NCBI RefSeq assembly: GCF_902809845.1
Contig: NZ_CADDWI010000007.1
Location: 62,001 to 126,000, forward strand
From: Chelativorans sp. Marseille-P2723
Lineage (GTDB): Bacteria; Pseudomonadota; Alphaproteobacteria; Rhizobiales; Rhizobiaceae
DNA: 64,000 nucleotides
Reading direction: 5' to 3'
The notes below the pieces were generated by a model. The model had not been told where the DNA came from, searched no databases, and saw nothing but the letters and a program-made list of their open reading frames with translations. Position numbers and translations under genes: made by a program. How positions within the stretch are numbered: position 1 is the first letter of the stretch; the number at the start of each line of letters is the position of its first letter. This document shows positions 46,545 through 55,472 of the stretch, piece after piece.

Positions 46545-47375
46545 ATGAAGACCTGGCTGGTGACGGGCGCCTCGGGTGGCTTGGGAGCGGCAATCACAAA
46601 AGCAGCGCTGCACCGCGGCGACCGGGTGGTGGTCAGTGCGCGGAATATTGAAGGCGCTCGCGCGCTTGCGAGGGAAGTGCCCGACAGGGCACTGGCCGTT
46701 CGGATCGACGTAGAGGATTCCCAAAGCATCAGCCGGGGGATTGAGGAGGCCCTCGCCTGGGCAGGGCGGATAGACGTGCTCGTCAACAATGCCGGTAGAG
46801 GATTTCACGGCGCAGTGGAGGAGGTGAGCGACGCGGAGGCACGTGCCCTATTCGAGACTAATGTCTTCGGCCTGCTTTCCGTGACCCGCCCTGTTCTTGC
46901 CCATATGCGTGAAAATCGCACTGGGCATGTCATCAATATCGGATCCATGGCAGGATTGGCTTCGGGCGCTGGAACCGGCATCTATTGCGCCACGAAATTC
47001 GCCCTGGAGGGAATATCCGAAGCAATGCACGCGGAACTTTCGCCCCTGGGCATCAAGGTGACGATTGTGGAGCCTGGTCCGTTCCGTACGGAATTTAATG
47101 GCAGTTCCATTCGTCAGGCGGCGCGCTCCATTCCCGACTATGAGAGTACAGCAGGCGAGCGAATCGCGGCGTTGCGCGCGTCCAACGGCCACCAGCCAGG
47201 CGATCCCGCCAAGGCGGCAGAACTCATCTGCGACATTGCAGCCATGGATAGCCCGCCCTTGCATCTGGTGGTCGGCGGAGCCGCCATTGAACGGGCGCAA
47301 AGAAAGCTGGAGCAGCTCGGCGCCGAGATTGCCGCCTGGGAAGAACGCAGCCGCGCCACCAGCTTCAGCAGTTGA
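46545..47375 (+). CDS. SDR family oxidoreductase
   Basis: This 276-residue classical SDR has the cofactor motif TGASGGLG and the structural motif NNAGRGFHG. The catalytic Ser is in 'NIGSMAGLASG' and Tyr-x-x-x-Lys in 'GIYCATKFALEGISE'. 'VEPGPFRTEF' follows. 'SARN' at the end of strand 2 (an Arg) suggests NADP preference. It resembles oxidoreductases of the DltE/YbbO type. It is the first gene of a two-gene operon with the CoA hydrolase-like gene, under operator 8. The substrate is unknown. Confidence 0.88.
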   Translation: MKTWLVTGASGGLGAAITKAALHRGDRVVVSARNIEGARALAREVPDRALAVRIDVEDSQSISRGIEEALAWAGRIDVLVNNAGRGFHGAVEEVSDAEARALFETNVFGLLSVTRPVLAHMRENRTGHVINIGSMAGLASGAGTGIYCATKFALEGISEAMHAELSPLGIKVTIVEPGPFRTEFNGSSIRQAARSIPDYESTAGERIAALRASNGHQPGDPAKAAELICDIAAMDSPPLHLVVGGAAIERAQRKLEQLGAEIAAWEERSRATSFSS

Positions 47376-47401
47376 TTTTCTTCAGAGTGTGAAGATATGG
47401 G

Positions 47402-48397
47402 ATGGGAGAGGAAACATTGGGGAACGGGAGAAGTGACGGTGAAGACCGTCCCATTCGCACAGAGGAACTAGGGTCAGCCAGGATAATCGTGCTCGACAGG
47501 CCAAGGGCGCTTAATGCGTTGAGCCAGGCCATGGTGGATGCGCTTGCCGAAACGCTCGGCAACTGGCGCCGGGACGCTTCGGTAAAGTCAGTCATCCTAA
47601 AGGGCGCGGGAGACAGAGCTTTCTCTGCAGGCGCTGACGTGCGGGCGATGTGGGCTCATGCCCGCGCGGGCGAATACGATGCCATCGAGGACTATTTCGC
47701 AGCCGAATATGCGCTCGACCTAGCAATTGCGATCTATCCGAAACCCATATTGTCGATTGTGAACGGCATCTGTTTTGGCGGTGGCATGGCGCTTGCGGTC
47801 CACAGCCGATACTGCGTGGCGGGGGAGGGAGCGAGCTTCTCCATGCCGGAGACGCTGATCGGCTTCTTCCCCGATGCCGGAGCGACGTATTTCCTTTCCC
47901 GTCTTCCAGGAGCCATTGGCCGTTATTTGGGCATGACGGGTGCCCGGCTGAGCGGAGCGGACGCCGTGCATCTCGGCCTTGCCACCCACTACGTACCGGG
48001 CAAGGACCATGAACGAGCAGCGCAGGCTTTTGCAGAAGGCGGCGAATCTGCCCTTGCTGAATTGACGGTGCCGCTGCCGCCTTTCTCCCTGGCGCCCCAT
48101 CGCGAGGCGATCGATGCCGGTTTCAGTGCTGACACGGTGGAAGGCGTATTCGAACGCCTGCGTGCGCAGGATACCGAATGGGCTCGGCAGACGCTGGACG
48201 TACTTGAGCAGCGCTCCCCGGCCTCGCTGCAGTGGACTCTCGAAAGTTTGCGGGCCGGTAGAGGGCGGACGCTCGAAGAATGCCTTGCAGCGGAACTTGA
48301 ACTGGTTCGCGTCTCCACCGCCCATCTCGACTTTGCGGAAGGTGTCCGGGCCGCTCTTGTGGACAAGGACCGGCAGCCAAATTGGCAACGCAGATAG
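47402..48397 (+). CDS. enoyl-CoA hydratase/isomerase superfamily, 3-hydroxyisobutyryl-CoA hydrolase-like
   Basis: This protein of about 331 residues has the crotonase fold, with the first oxyanion block 'AFSAGADVRAMW' and the second 'PILSIVNGICFGGGMAL'. 'MPETLIGFFPDAGATYFLSRL' and the C-terminal 'DFAEGVRAALVDKDRQPNW' are specific to 3-hydroxyisobutyryl-CoA hydrolases. It would release a free hydroxy acid from its CoA ester, or hydrate an enoyl-CoA. ATG at 47402 lacks a clear site; TTG at 47417 has GAGAGG at ideal spacing and may be the real start. It follows the SDR gene by 26 bases and is likely cotranscribed. Confidence 0.85.
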   Translation: MGEETLGNGRSDGEDRPIRTEELGSARIIVLDRPRALNALSQAMVDALAETLGNWRRDASVKSVILKGAGDRAFSAGADVRAMWAHARAGEYDAIEDYFAAEYALDLAIAIYPKPILSIVNGICFGGGMALAVHSRYCVAGEGASFSMPETLIGFFPDAGATYFLSRLPGAIGRYLGMTGARLSGADAVHLGLATHYVPGKDHERAAQAFAEGGESALAELTVPLPPFSLAPHREAIDAGFSADTVEGVFERLRAQDTEWARQTLDVLEQRSPASLQWTLESLRAGRGRTLEECLAAELELVRVSTAHLDFAEGVRAALVDKDRQPNWQRR

Positions 48398-48903
48398 AAC
48401 CGGCAGCGCATCATGCGCCGGCTGGCCTCAAGCGGTCGCTCAACCCTTCGCAAGGTTCGATATTGCAACTTTCTCCAAGGGCGTTCCGTGTCCGGTAATT
48501 AACCTGGCTCTCGTCCTACGGGATAGGCTAAACGCCGCCGAGCTAGAGCACATCCGGTTTAATATGGTGCATATTTTAATATGGTGCATATCCGGAAGCT
48601 TGAAGCAATTTCGCGCATTCTGTGGAGTGAAGCGGCCGAGGATCGAGGCGATCGTGTCCCTAGGGCAGCGATGTTCTTTCGGCCTTTGCGCGCAGCAGCC
48701 CTTTAGAGCCTGCAGGCGCGACGCACGCCTAGTCAATGTCTACCGAACAACCCATGCGGTACGCCATCCTCCCGCGCTCATTGTTCTTCCCATCACCCAC
48801 CTGCGCCAAAGCGGACCCTGAAGCACCCGCCAACGCAAAACGTCACATCTCAATCGACTCATCGATAGCGAGGCGTGCTCCAGGCTGGTCCTGCCTCTTG
48901 CGG
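48398..48903. other. 506-base convergent gap with a tandem repeat
   Basis: This gap lies between the ends of the rightward SDR operon and the leftward tct operon. It contains the 17-bp duplication listed separately. I see no clear intrinsic terminator and no supported gene. Confidence 0.5.
48558..48591. repeat. perfect tandem duplication of 17 bp
   Basis: TTTAATATGGTGCATAT occurs twice head to tail (48558-48574 and 48575-48591). The pair is flanked by CATCCGG on the left and CCGGAAG on the right. It is AT-rich in a GC-rich gap. It may be a slippage duplication within a dispersed intergenic repeat; the unit was not seen elsewhere in the window. Confidence 0.85.
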
Positions 48904-50415
48904 TCAAATGCTTTCTGGCTCCTGGAAGACCACGTTGCGCTTCTTGCGTAGTCCAGGCAGCGCCATCAATACGAGAGCAAGAAGCGAACAGCCCAATAGG
49001 CCGGCACTGATCGGCCGTTCGATGAATATCAGAGGGTCGCCTCGCGAGATGATCAAGGCGCGTCGGAACTGCTCTTCCAGAAGCGGTCCGAGGACAAAGC
49101 CCATCAGCAGTGGTGCTGGTTCGAAACGCAGCCGCATCAACGCGTAGCCCATCAGCCCGAAGAAGGAGACGAGCACCACCTCCACCGTGGAGAGCGAAAC
49201 AGCATAGACCCCGACCATGCAGAAGGCGATGATGGCGGGAAACAGGTATCTGTAGGGGATGAGCAACAGTCTTACCCAAAGCCCGATCAGCGGCAGGTTT
49301 AGGATGACGAGAAAGATGTTGCCGATCCACATGGATGCTACCAGGCCCCAGAAGAGCTCGGGATTGCTTGAGATCACAGTCGGTCCTGGGCGGATGCCCT
49401 GGATGATGAGCGCCCCGATCATCAGTGCCATGACCGGATTGGCCGGCAGGCCGAGCGTCAGCATGGGAATGAAGGAGGTCTGAGCGGCAGCATTGTTTGC
49501 CGATTCAGGTCCCGCTACGCCTTCGATCGCCCCATCTCCAACCTTGACCGGCCCCTTTGCGAAGCGCTTTTCCGCGGAATAGGACGCGAAAGAGGAAAGC
49601 GTCGCACCCGCTCCGGGCAGGAGTCCGAGAAAAGAGCCGATGGCCGTGCCTCGAAGTATGGAGGGCGTCATCAGGCGGAAATCCCGCAGCGTGGGGAAGA
49701 GACCTTTCACGCGAGTCGTGGTCAGGTCCTGCTGGGTGGTATTCTCCAGATTGCGGATGATCTCACCGATGCCGAACAAGCCAACGGAGATAACGACAAA
49801 GCTGATGCCGTCTGCCAGCGCCATGTAGCCGAATGTCAAGCGATGGCTGCCTGTGTACAGATCGGTGCCTACCATCGACAGCATGATGCCTACGATGATC
49901 ATGGCGAGCGACTTCAGTACCGGACCGTGCGCCAGGGTTGAGGAAGCAACGAGCCCGAGCACGATCAGGGCGAAATATTCGGCTGCGCCAAAGCGCAGCG
50001 CCAGATGCGACAGAGGAAGGGCAAAAAGAGCAATGAGAAAGGTCGCCACCGTACCGGCGAAGAGCGAGCCGAGCGCGGCTGTGGCGAGTGCGGGACCCGC
50101 GCGGCCCTTCTGCGCCATCTTGTAGCCGTCTATCGCCGTAACGACGGAAGAACCTTCCCCCGGAATGCGTACCAGAATGGCGGTGGTCGATCCGCCATAT
50201 TGCGAGCCGTAATAAATGCCGGCCAGCATGATGAGTGCAGGCAGCGGATCGAGCGCGAAGGTGATCGGCAGAAGCAGCGCTATCGTGGCTGTTGCGCCGA
50301 TCCCCGGCAGCACCCCGATCGCCGTTCCGAGAATGGCACCCACGAGGCAATAAAGAAGATTTTCAAATGAGAAGACAGCGTTGAAACCGATGCCCAGGCC
50401 TGCCAGTATCTCCAT
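48904..50415 (-). CDS. tctA: tripartite tricarboxylate transporter permease TctA
   Basis: This large membrane subunit of 503 residues has about twelve hydrophobic segments and the TctA blocks 'GVLPGIGATATIALLLPITF' and 'YYGSQYGGSTTAILVRIPGEGSS'. The later 'GSFLGLLPGAGATLSSFASY' shows the internal repeat. TTT systems import carboxylates such as citrate, tartrate or aromatic acids using a periplasmic binding protein. I chose ATG at 50415, with AGGA upstream, not the TTG one codon earlier. The order tctC-tctB-tctA on the minus strand is standard. Operator 9 lies upstream of the operon. Confidence 0.93.
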   Translation of the reverse strand: MEILAGLGIGFNAVFSFENLLYCLVGAILGTAIGVLPGIGATATIALLLPITFALDPLPALIMLAGIYYGSQYGGSTTAILVRIPGEGSSVVTAIDGYKMAQKGRAGPALATAALGSLFAGTVATFLIALFALPLSHLALRFGAAEYFALIVLGLVASSTLAHGPVLKSLAMIIVGIMLSMVGTDLYTGSHRLTFGYMALADGISFVVISVGLFGIGEIIRNLENTTQQDLTTTRVKGLFPTLRDFRLMTPSILRGTAIGSFLGLLPGAGATLSSFASYSAEKRFAKGPVKVGDGAIEGVAGPESANNAAAQTSFIPMLTLGLPANPVMALMIGALIIQGIRPGPTVISSNPELFWGLVASMWIGNIFLVILNLPLIGLWVRLLLIPYRYLFPAIIAFCMVGVYAVSLSTVEVVLVSFFGLMGYALMRLRFEPAPLLMGFVLGPLLEEQFRRALIISRGDPLIFIERPISAGLLGCSLLALVLMALPGLRKKRNVVFQEPESI

Positions 50416-50464
50416 CAATCCTGTCCCGATATGTTGTTGCGCCTCTTCCGGCTTGCCTCAGGGC

Positions 50465-50938
50465 TCAGAACGCAAGCAATGGGCCGAACATCTGCAGCGG
50501 CAGGCCGAGCATCCATCGGAAAAGCGCAAGGCAGAAAAGCACCATGGCGAGTGAGACGCCGAGCGCGCCGACCAATGTTGTCGTGCGATTGGCGAGTGCG
50601 GCGGCGAACACGGAAACACCCAGCGCCGGGGCAAGGCCTAGCGGCACGACAATAAGCGCGAAGATGAGTGGGGCAGCCGCAACCAGCAGGATGCCGCGCA
50701 GCGGTACCGGCCCGCCCGCTTCGCCCGGGTGCTCCTCCTCTTCGCTCGAAGGGTCTGCCCTAAGGGCCTGGACGGTCATTGCTACGCCGAAAAGAACCAG
50801 AAGCCCCGCGAGCATCATGGGAAACAGGCCTGAGCCTATTCCCAGTGAACTCGTCATGCTCAGATTGCTGGCTGCGAGCGCATAGACGCCCGCAAATGCC
50901 AGCAAAGTGAGCCCGCCGGCGAAATCGCGTTTGAGCAT
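50465..50938 (-). CDS. tctB: tripartite tricarboxylate transporter small subunit TctB
   Basis: This 157-residue protein has four hydrophobic segments, an N-terminal 'GIGSGLFPMMLAGLLVLFGVAMT' block and an acidic linker at about 65-75 (SSEEEEHPGEAGG). This is the normal TctB size and layout. It forms the small membrane part of the transporter with TctA. GGAGGAG precedes the ATG, and 33 bases separate it from tctC. Confidence 0.88.
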   Translation of the reverse strand: MLKRDFAGGLTLLAFAGVYALAASNLSMTSSLGIGSGLFPMMLAGLLVLFGVAMTVQALRADPSSEEEEHPGEAGGPVPLRGILLVAAAPLIFALIVVPLGLAPALGVSVFAAALANRTTTLVGALGVSLAMVLFCLALFRWMLGLPLQMFGPLLAF

Positions 50939-50971
50939 GCTTTCTCCTCCAGCGCCCCGGCACGATCCGCC

Positions 50972-51940
50972 CTATTCGACGCGAATACCCGCAGCTTCGA
51001 CAATCTCGCCCCAGCGCTTTGTGTCCGCGATGATGAGATCGCGCAATTCCTCTGGCGAGGAGGAGACTGGATCAAGGCCGCTGTCGTGATAACGGTTGAT
51101 AACCTCTTCATTGGCAAGAGCGGCCTGCGTAGCCTCGCTCACCTTCTGGATGACCTCGTCAGGCGTCCCGGCCGGAGCCATGAGAGCACCCCAGGCAGCC
51201 GCCTCATAACCTTCAAGACCCGCCTCCTGCATCGTTGGCACATCAGGCAGCGTCCGGTTTCGCCGCGAGTTGGTCACCGCAATGGCGACCAGTTCGCCAG
51301 ATTCGATATGCGGCAGTGCGGAGGGCGGTGAGTCCATCACCATGTCGACCTCACCGGACACCACGGCCACGCGGGCTTCCGCCGAACCCTTGTAGGGCAC
51401 CTGACGCATTTCAATGTCCGCCATCATCTCCAGCATGACCGCGAACATCTGCACGGAGGAGCCGATCCCGGCCGATCCATAGGAAAGTTCTTCCGGCTTT
51501 TCCTTCGCCAGGGCGATTAGTTCCTCAAGCGTATCGACGCCGAGCGAGGGACGGACCACCAGCACGTGATCGACCTCGAAGGTCTTTGAGATCGGAACAA
51601 GGTCTTCCATCACGTCGAAATCCGTTTCGTAAAGATGCGGATTCGTCGTCATGGTGCCCATGGTCGCATAAAGCAGCGTGTAGCCGTCTGGGGCGGCAGC
51701 GGCGCCATAGGCCACGCCGATATTACCCGCGGCGCCTGTACGGTTTTCCACGACCACGGACTGGCCGAGCTCCTTGCTGAGCTGGTCGGCGAGGATGCGC
51801 GCGGAAACGTCAGTCGCTCCGCCGGGTGCGAAGGGGACGACGAGCGTGATGGGCTTGGATGGCCACTCCTGAGCGGCCGCAGCGCCGGTCAAGATGCAGG
51901 CGGCGGCCGCGAGACCAAGAAAAGTGCGACGAACGATCAT
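50972..51940 (-). CDS. tctC: tripartite tricarboxylate transporter substrate-binding protein TctC
   Basis: This 322-residue periplasmic protein has a signal peptide (about 1-24, ending AAA). It has the Bug/TctC pattern 'WPSKPITLVVPFAPGGATDVSARILADQLSKELGQ' in parts, then 'VVENRTGAAGNIG' and 'YGSAGIGSSVQMF'. Bug proteins bind carboxylates through two water molecules held by backbone loops, so the ligand should be an acid. AGGGAGG precedes the ATG. It is the first gene of the tctCBA operon; operators 9 and 10 lie upstream. Confidence 0.93.
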   Translation of the reverse strand: MIVRRTFLGLAAAACILTGAAAAQEWPSKPITLVVPFAPGGATDVSARILADQLSKELGQSVVVENRTGAAGNIGVAYGAAAAPDGYTLLYATMGTMTTNPHLYETDFDVMEDLVPISKTFEVDHVLVVRPSLGVDTLEELIALAKEKPEELSYGSAGIGSSVQMFAVMLEMMADIEMRQVPYKGSAEARVAVVSGEVDMVMDSPPSALPHIESGELVAIAVTNSRRNRTLPDVPTMQEAGLEGYEAAAWGALMAPAGTPDEVIQKVSEATQAALANEEVINRYHDSGLDPVSSSPEELRDLIIADTKRWGEIVEAAGIRVE

Positions 51941-52022
51941 TGATTCCTCCCTGAAAGAATCCTGTTACAAAATGGGCTCCAGTTGCAGCCGCCCATAAAT
52001 GCATCATATCTGACCGAGTGGA

Positions 52023-52037
52023 GTTGTCGACACTTTT
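52023..52037 (-). promoter_or_regulatory. GTCGAC operator 9
   Basis: GTTGTCGACACTTTT reads AAAAGTGTCGACAAC on the minus strand, about 85-95 bases upstream of tctC. TCGACA, 16 bases and TATGAT form a convincing promoter overlapped by the palindrome. Confidence 0.65.
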
Positions 52038-52390
52038 GATGAAGTGGTGCCCCTAAGAATCTGGCATGTTCCCGCACCGGAGGGGAAAGTGTGCTATGCT
52101 TGGACTTTGAACCAGGCGCTGACCGGGCGCCCCGCGCGGAAAGGCCCGTACTATGGTGGCCCACTGGGCGGAGCCGGAAGGCCGTAGCGCGCGCAATGAC
52201 AGGCGTAACCGTGTCTTTCTTTGCCTCGCATGCCTTCCACGAAATCTTCCTTCGCGCGATGGTGGCTTTTACAAGCTATCCTGAAAAGCAGACTTTACGG
52301 CGACATTCACCATCTTTATCGGCTCTCCGCTCTTGCCTGTAAGTTCTGGCGGATGAGAAAAAAGCGCTCTCCCTCGGCGGAGCGTTCATT

Positions 52391-52405
52391 TTAAGTGTCG
52401 ACATA
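52391..52405 (+). promoter_or_regulatory. GTCGAC operator 10
   Basis: TTAAGTGTCGACATA lies about 235 bases before the dipeptide-type binding-protein gene. An AT-rich TATTTATAAAA stretch follows at once and could contain the -10. Confidence 0.6.
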
Positions 52406-52637
52406 TTTATAAAAGTGGATCATTCTGAAGTTTCGGCTGTCCCAGCGGGGCCATGCGAAACGTGGTGTGGCGGGGGCCTGCGCTGCTAGTGATCGAGCCG
52501 AGAGAAGCGGCGCCTGCGGCGCAAAGTTCAGGAACGAGGCGGATTTCCGCCTCCGGCAAATCGGCGGCAATCGGCGCAAGTGTGCTCGCGTCGGCTACCA
52601 TGGCGCTGCCGTGGTGGGAGGAAACGGGAGAAGAGTA

Positions 52638-54278
52638 ATGATAAGCAGGTATTTGGCCGCGTTCCTTGTGGCGATGGTGGGAGGCTATGCCCACGCCCAG
52701 GATGCGAATGCGGATGTTGAGGGGCCGCGCTATGGCGGCACCTTCGTTGCGGCAATCGCCGGCGAACCGGGCGGGCTCAATCCGGTGCTCTGGCAAGGTG
52801 CGGAGCCGCAGATATCGACTTCGCCCATATTCGATCCGCTCATCCGGCTGGACATGGATGCAAATCCGACGGGCGTGCTTGCCGAGTCGTGGGAGGTCTC
52901 GGAAGACCGTACGACGTTCACCTTCAATCTGCGCGACGGCGTCACCTGGCACGATGGCGAGCCCTTCACCTCCGAGGATGTGCTGTGGACCTTCCTTGGC
53001 ACGCGGGATGATTACATGCCCCACCCGCGCTACCAGTCGACCCTCGATACGCTGGTGGAGAGCTACGAAGCGCCTGATCCCGACACCTTCGTAATCAAGC
53101 TCAAGCACCCTTACGCACCCTTCCTCACCGTCTTCGGGGCGTCCAACTACGCCATGCCGATCGTGCCGAAGCATGTCTATGACGGGACCGACATCGCCAA
53201 TAACGAGGCGAACTGGGCGCCCGTCGGAACAGGCCCCTTCAAGTTCAAGGAATGGGTGCGAGGCAGCCATATCGAATTGGTTCGTAATGAGAACTACTTC
53301 ATCGAAGATCAGCCGCGTGTCGATTCCTTCATCATCCGCATCATGCCCGATGAAACAGCGCGGCTTCTGGCCCTCAAGCAGGGTGAGGTCGACTATCTCT
53401 ACTACTATGCAGTCGCCTACAACTCGATTCCTGAACTGCAGAATGATCCGAATATCGTTGTTACGAGCGATGGAGCCGGTCTTCAGGGCCTCATCGAAAT
53501 GTTCCACTTCAATCTGAAGCAGGAACCTTTTGACGACCTGCGCGTGCGGCAAGCCTTTGCCCATCTTCTGGACCGCGAGCTCATCAACCAGGTTGTCTAT
53601 TATGGGCTGGCCCGACCGACTGGAAGCGCAATCGGCAAGACGGTGCCCTTCTGGAACGAGGAAGTGCTAGCCACATACGACAAAGGCGGCCTGGAGGAAA
53701 ATATCGCTGAGGCAGAGCGTCTACTAGATGAGGCCGGATACACGCGTGACGCCTCTGGCAACCGCTTTGAAGTGACGTTGCTCTACATGAGCGGACGTCC
53801 TTATGCGGGCAAGGTTGGAGAGGTCTTCAACGACAATCTGAGCAAGGTCGGCATCCGCATGACCACGCAGCCGATGGATCGGCCTGCCTTCATCGAGCAG
53901 ACCCACACACGGTGGGACTACAAGATCTCCGAGCAGCAGTTCTCGTCCGGCCCGCATCCCTATCTTGGCCTGCCGCGCTATCTGCTGTCCTCCCAGCACC
54001 AGCCCGGGATCTACCCCGCAAATGCAATGGGGTATGAAAATCCCGAGGTAGACAAGCTGTTTGAGGAGTCCACGGTGGCTTCGGGTCCGGAGGAAGAAGC
54101 CAAGATTTGGGCTGAGGTGCAGCGCCACCTTTCGGAAGACCTGCCGATCCTGCCGATCGTGGAGATGCCCTATACGAACATTTATCGCGCTGAATGGAAG
54201 GATGTGTTCTCCAGCATCGACGGTGTGTTCGACGTCAGCCGCACAGTATGGTCGGTAAACGGCAGCCCAAATCGCTAG
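52638..54278 (+). CDS. ABC transporter substrate-binding protein, peptide/opine (family 5) type
   Basis: This 546-residue periplasmic protein has a signal peptide (about 1-21, ending AHA). It has the SBP_bac_5 blocks 'PRYGGTFVAAIAGEPGGLNPVLW', 'PIFDPLIRLDMDANPTGVLAESWEVSEDRTTFTFNLRDGVTWHDGEPFTSEDV' (in parts) and 'ANWAPVGTGPFKFKEWVRGSHIEL'. The class binds peptides, nickel, opines, sugars or aromatic conjugates. The frame is open further left, but ATG at 52638 with GGGAGAAG upstream begins a good signal peptide. It starts a five-gene importer operon. Confidence 0.92.
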   Translation: MISRYLAAFLVAMVGGYAHAQDANADVEGPRYGGTFVAAIAGEPGGLNPVLWQGAEPQISTSPIFDPLIRLDMDANPTGVLAESWEVSEDRTTFTFNLRDGVTWHDGEPFTSEDVLWTFLGTRDDYMPHPRYQSTLDTLVESYEAPDPDTFVIKLKHPYAPFLTVFGASNYAMPIVPKHVYDGTDIANNEANWAPVGTGPFKFKEWVRGSHIELVRNENYFIEDQPRVDSFIIRIMPDETARLLALKQGEVDYLYYYAVAYNSIPELQNDPNIVVTSDGAGLQGLIEMFHFNLKQEPFDDLRVRQAFAHLLDRELINQVVYYGLARPTGSAIGKTVPFWNEEVLATYDKGGLEENIAEAERLLDEAGYTRDASGNRFEVTLLYMSGRPYAGKVGEVFNDNLSKVGIRMTTQPMDRPAFIEQTHTRWDYKISEQQFSSGPHPYLGLPRYLLSSQHQPGIYPANAMGYENPEVDKLFEESTVASGPEEEAKIWAEVQRHLSEDLPILPIVEMPYTNIYRAEWKDVFSSIDGVFDVSRTVWSVNGSPNR

Positions 54279-54488
54279 ATCGGCCCGCGTGATTTCTTCG
54301 GCGCCGGCGAACACTTCCACGTGGATCCGGCGCCCAAGGATTATGAAACGCAATCGCTAACACCGGGATGTCGAGACAATAATGATGCCGCCCCGCTTAG
54401 CCCACGCTTCCGAACGATGCCTGGCGTCTGTTCCAGCGCGGATGCGCCAGGAAATGCGCTGTCTGCATGAAGACGAGGCTAGTGCGCG

Positions 54489-55472
54489 ATGAAGAGTACG
54501 TCCGTCGCCACGCTGGCTTACGTGATTCGGCGCTTGTTCCAGGCGATACCGCTCATCCTTGGCGTCATCGCCATAAACTTCACCCTTATCCATCTTGCCC
54601 CGGGCGACCCGGCGACTCTTCTGGCCGGCGAGTTTGCCAGCCCGGAAGCCGTTGAGCGGCTGCGGGAGGAGTTCGGGCTGAACGATCCGTTCTATAAGCA
54701 ATTCCTGACCTATCTGGGTAAGGTCGCGACGGGAGATCTGGGCTATTCCTACCGTTTCCGTGCTCCGGTGCTGGATATCGTATTGGATCGGATCCCCAAT
54801 ACGCTTCTGCTTCTTTTCGTCTCCTTCGTTCTGTCGATGATCGTGGCCGTAGTGCTTGCCGTGCTATCGGCTCGGCGGCCGAACTCGCTCTTCGACAATG
54901 TGGCTTCCAGCCTTGCCATGGTCGGATATGCTCTGCCCATGTTCTGGCTCGGCATGATGCTGATCCTGGTGTTCTCCTCCCAACTCGGCTGGCTCCCGAC
55001 GGGCGGGATGTATTCCCTGCGGGGAGAACGCACCGGGCTGGCGATGGTGCTCGACATGGCGCGCCATCTCGTCCTGCCTGCGACCGCCTTTGCCGCCTAT
55101 TTCATGGCAATGGCCTATCGGCTCACGCGCAGCAAGCTCATTGAAACGCTTCGCGAGGACTATATTCGCACTGCCCATATGAAGGGGCTGAGCGAGAGGG
55201 AGGTCCTCTTCCGCCATGCCCTTCGCAACTCGCTCGTGCCGGTGATTGCGGTAATGGGGCTCGACCTTGGCGTCATGGTCGGCGGCGCGGTGGTCGTCGA
55301 GACTGTGTTCACGTGGCCCGGTGTCGGACGGCTGATGTATGACAGCATTCTGGCACGCGACTATCCGCTTTTGCTCGGTATCTTCGTCGTCGTCTCCTTC
55401 GGCGTCATCATTATCAATCTTCTGGCGGACCTGGTTGCCGCCCTCGTCGATCCGCGGATCATCTATGACTAG
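54489..55472 (+). CDS. ABC transporter permease, DppB-like
   Basis: This 327-residue inner-membrane protein opens 'YVIRRLFQAIPLILGVIAINFTLIHLAPGDP', in parts, the DppB/OppB hallmark. The EAA loop is readable as 'EDYIRTAHMKGLSEREVLFRHALRNSLVPVI'. A 210-base gap separates it from the binding-protein gene and shows no gene. It overlaps the next permease by 8 bases. No strong ribosome site precedes the ATG; GAGG is 12 bases away. Confidence 0.92.
   Translation: MKSTSVATLAYVIRRLFQAIPLILGVIAINFTLIHLAPGDPATLLAGEFASPEAVERLREEFGLNDPFYKQFLTYLGKVATGDLGYSYRFRAPVLDIVLDRIPNTLLLLFVSFVLSMIVAVVLAVLSARRPNSLFDNVASSLAMVGYALPMFWLGMMLILVFSSQLGWLPTGGMYSLRGERTGLAMVLDMARHLVLPATAFAAYFMAMAYRLTRSKLIETLREDYIRTAHMKGLSEREVLFRHALRNSLVPVIAVMGLDLGVMVGGAVVVETVFTWPGVGRLMYDSILARDYPLLLGIFVVVSFGVIIINLLADLVAALVDPRIIYD

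Larger units (their letters stand above)
51941..52637. other. 697-base divergent control region, tct and dpp-like operons
   Basis: This gap separates leftward tctCBA from the rightward binding-protein gene and carries operators 9 and 10. Short frames on both strands show no family features. It is the longest non-coding stretch of the island, so an unrecognised small gene cannot be excluded. Confidence 0.5.

Noticed and set aside
52407-53564. 385-codon open frame on the minus strand
   Set aside because: It lies opposite the clear ABC binding-protein gene at 52638 and its translation shows no family features; long antisense frames are expected in GC-rich coding DNA.
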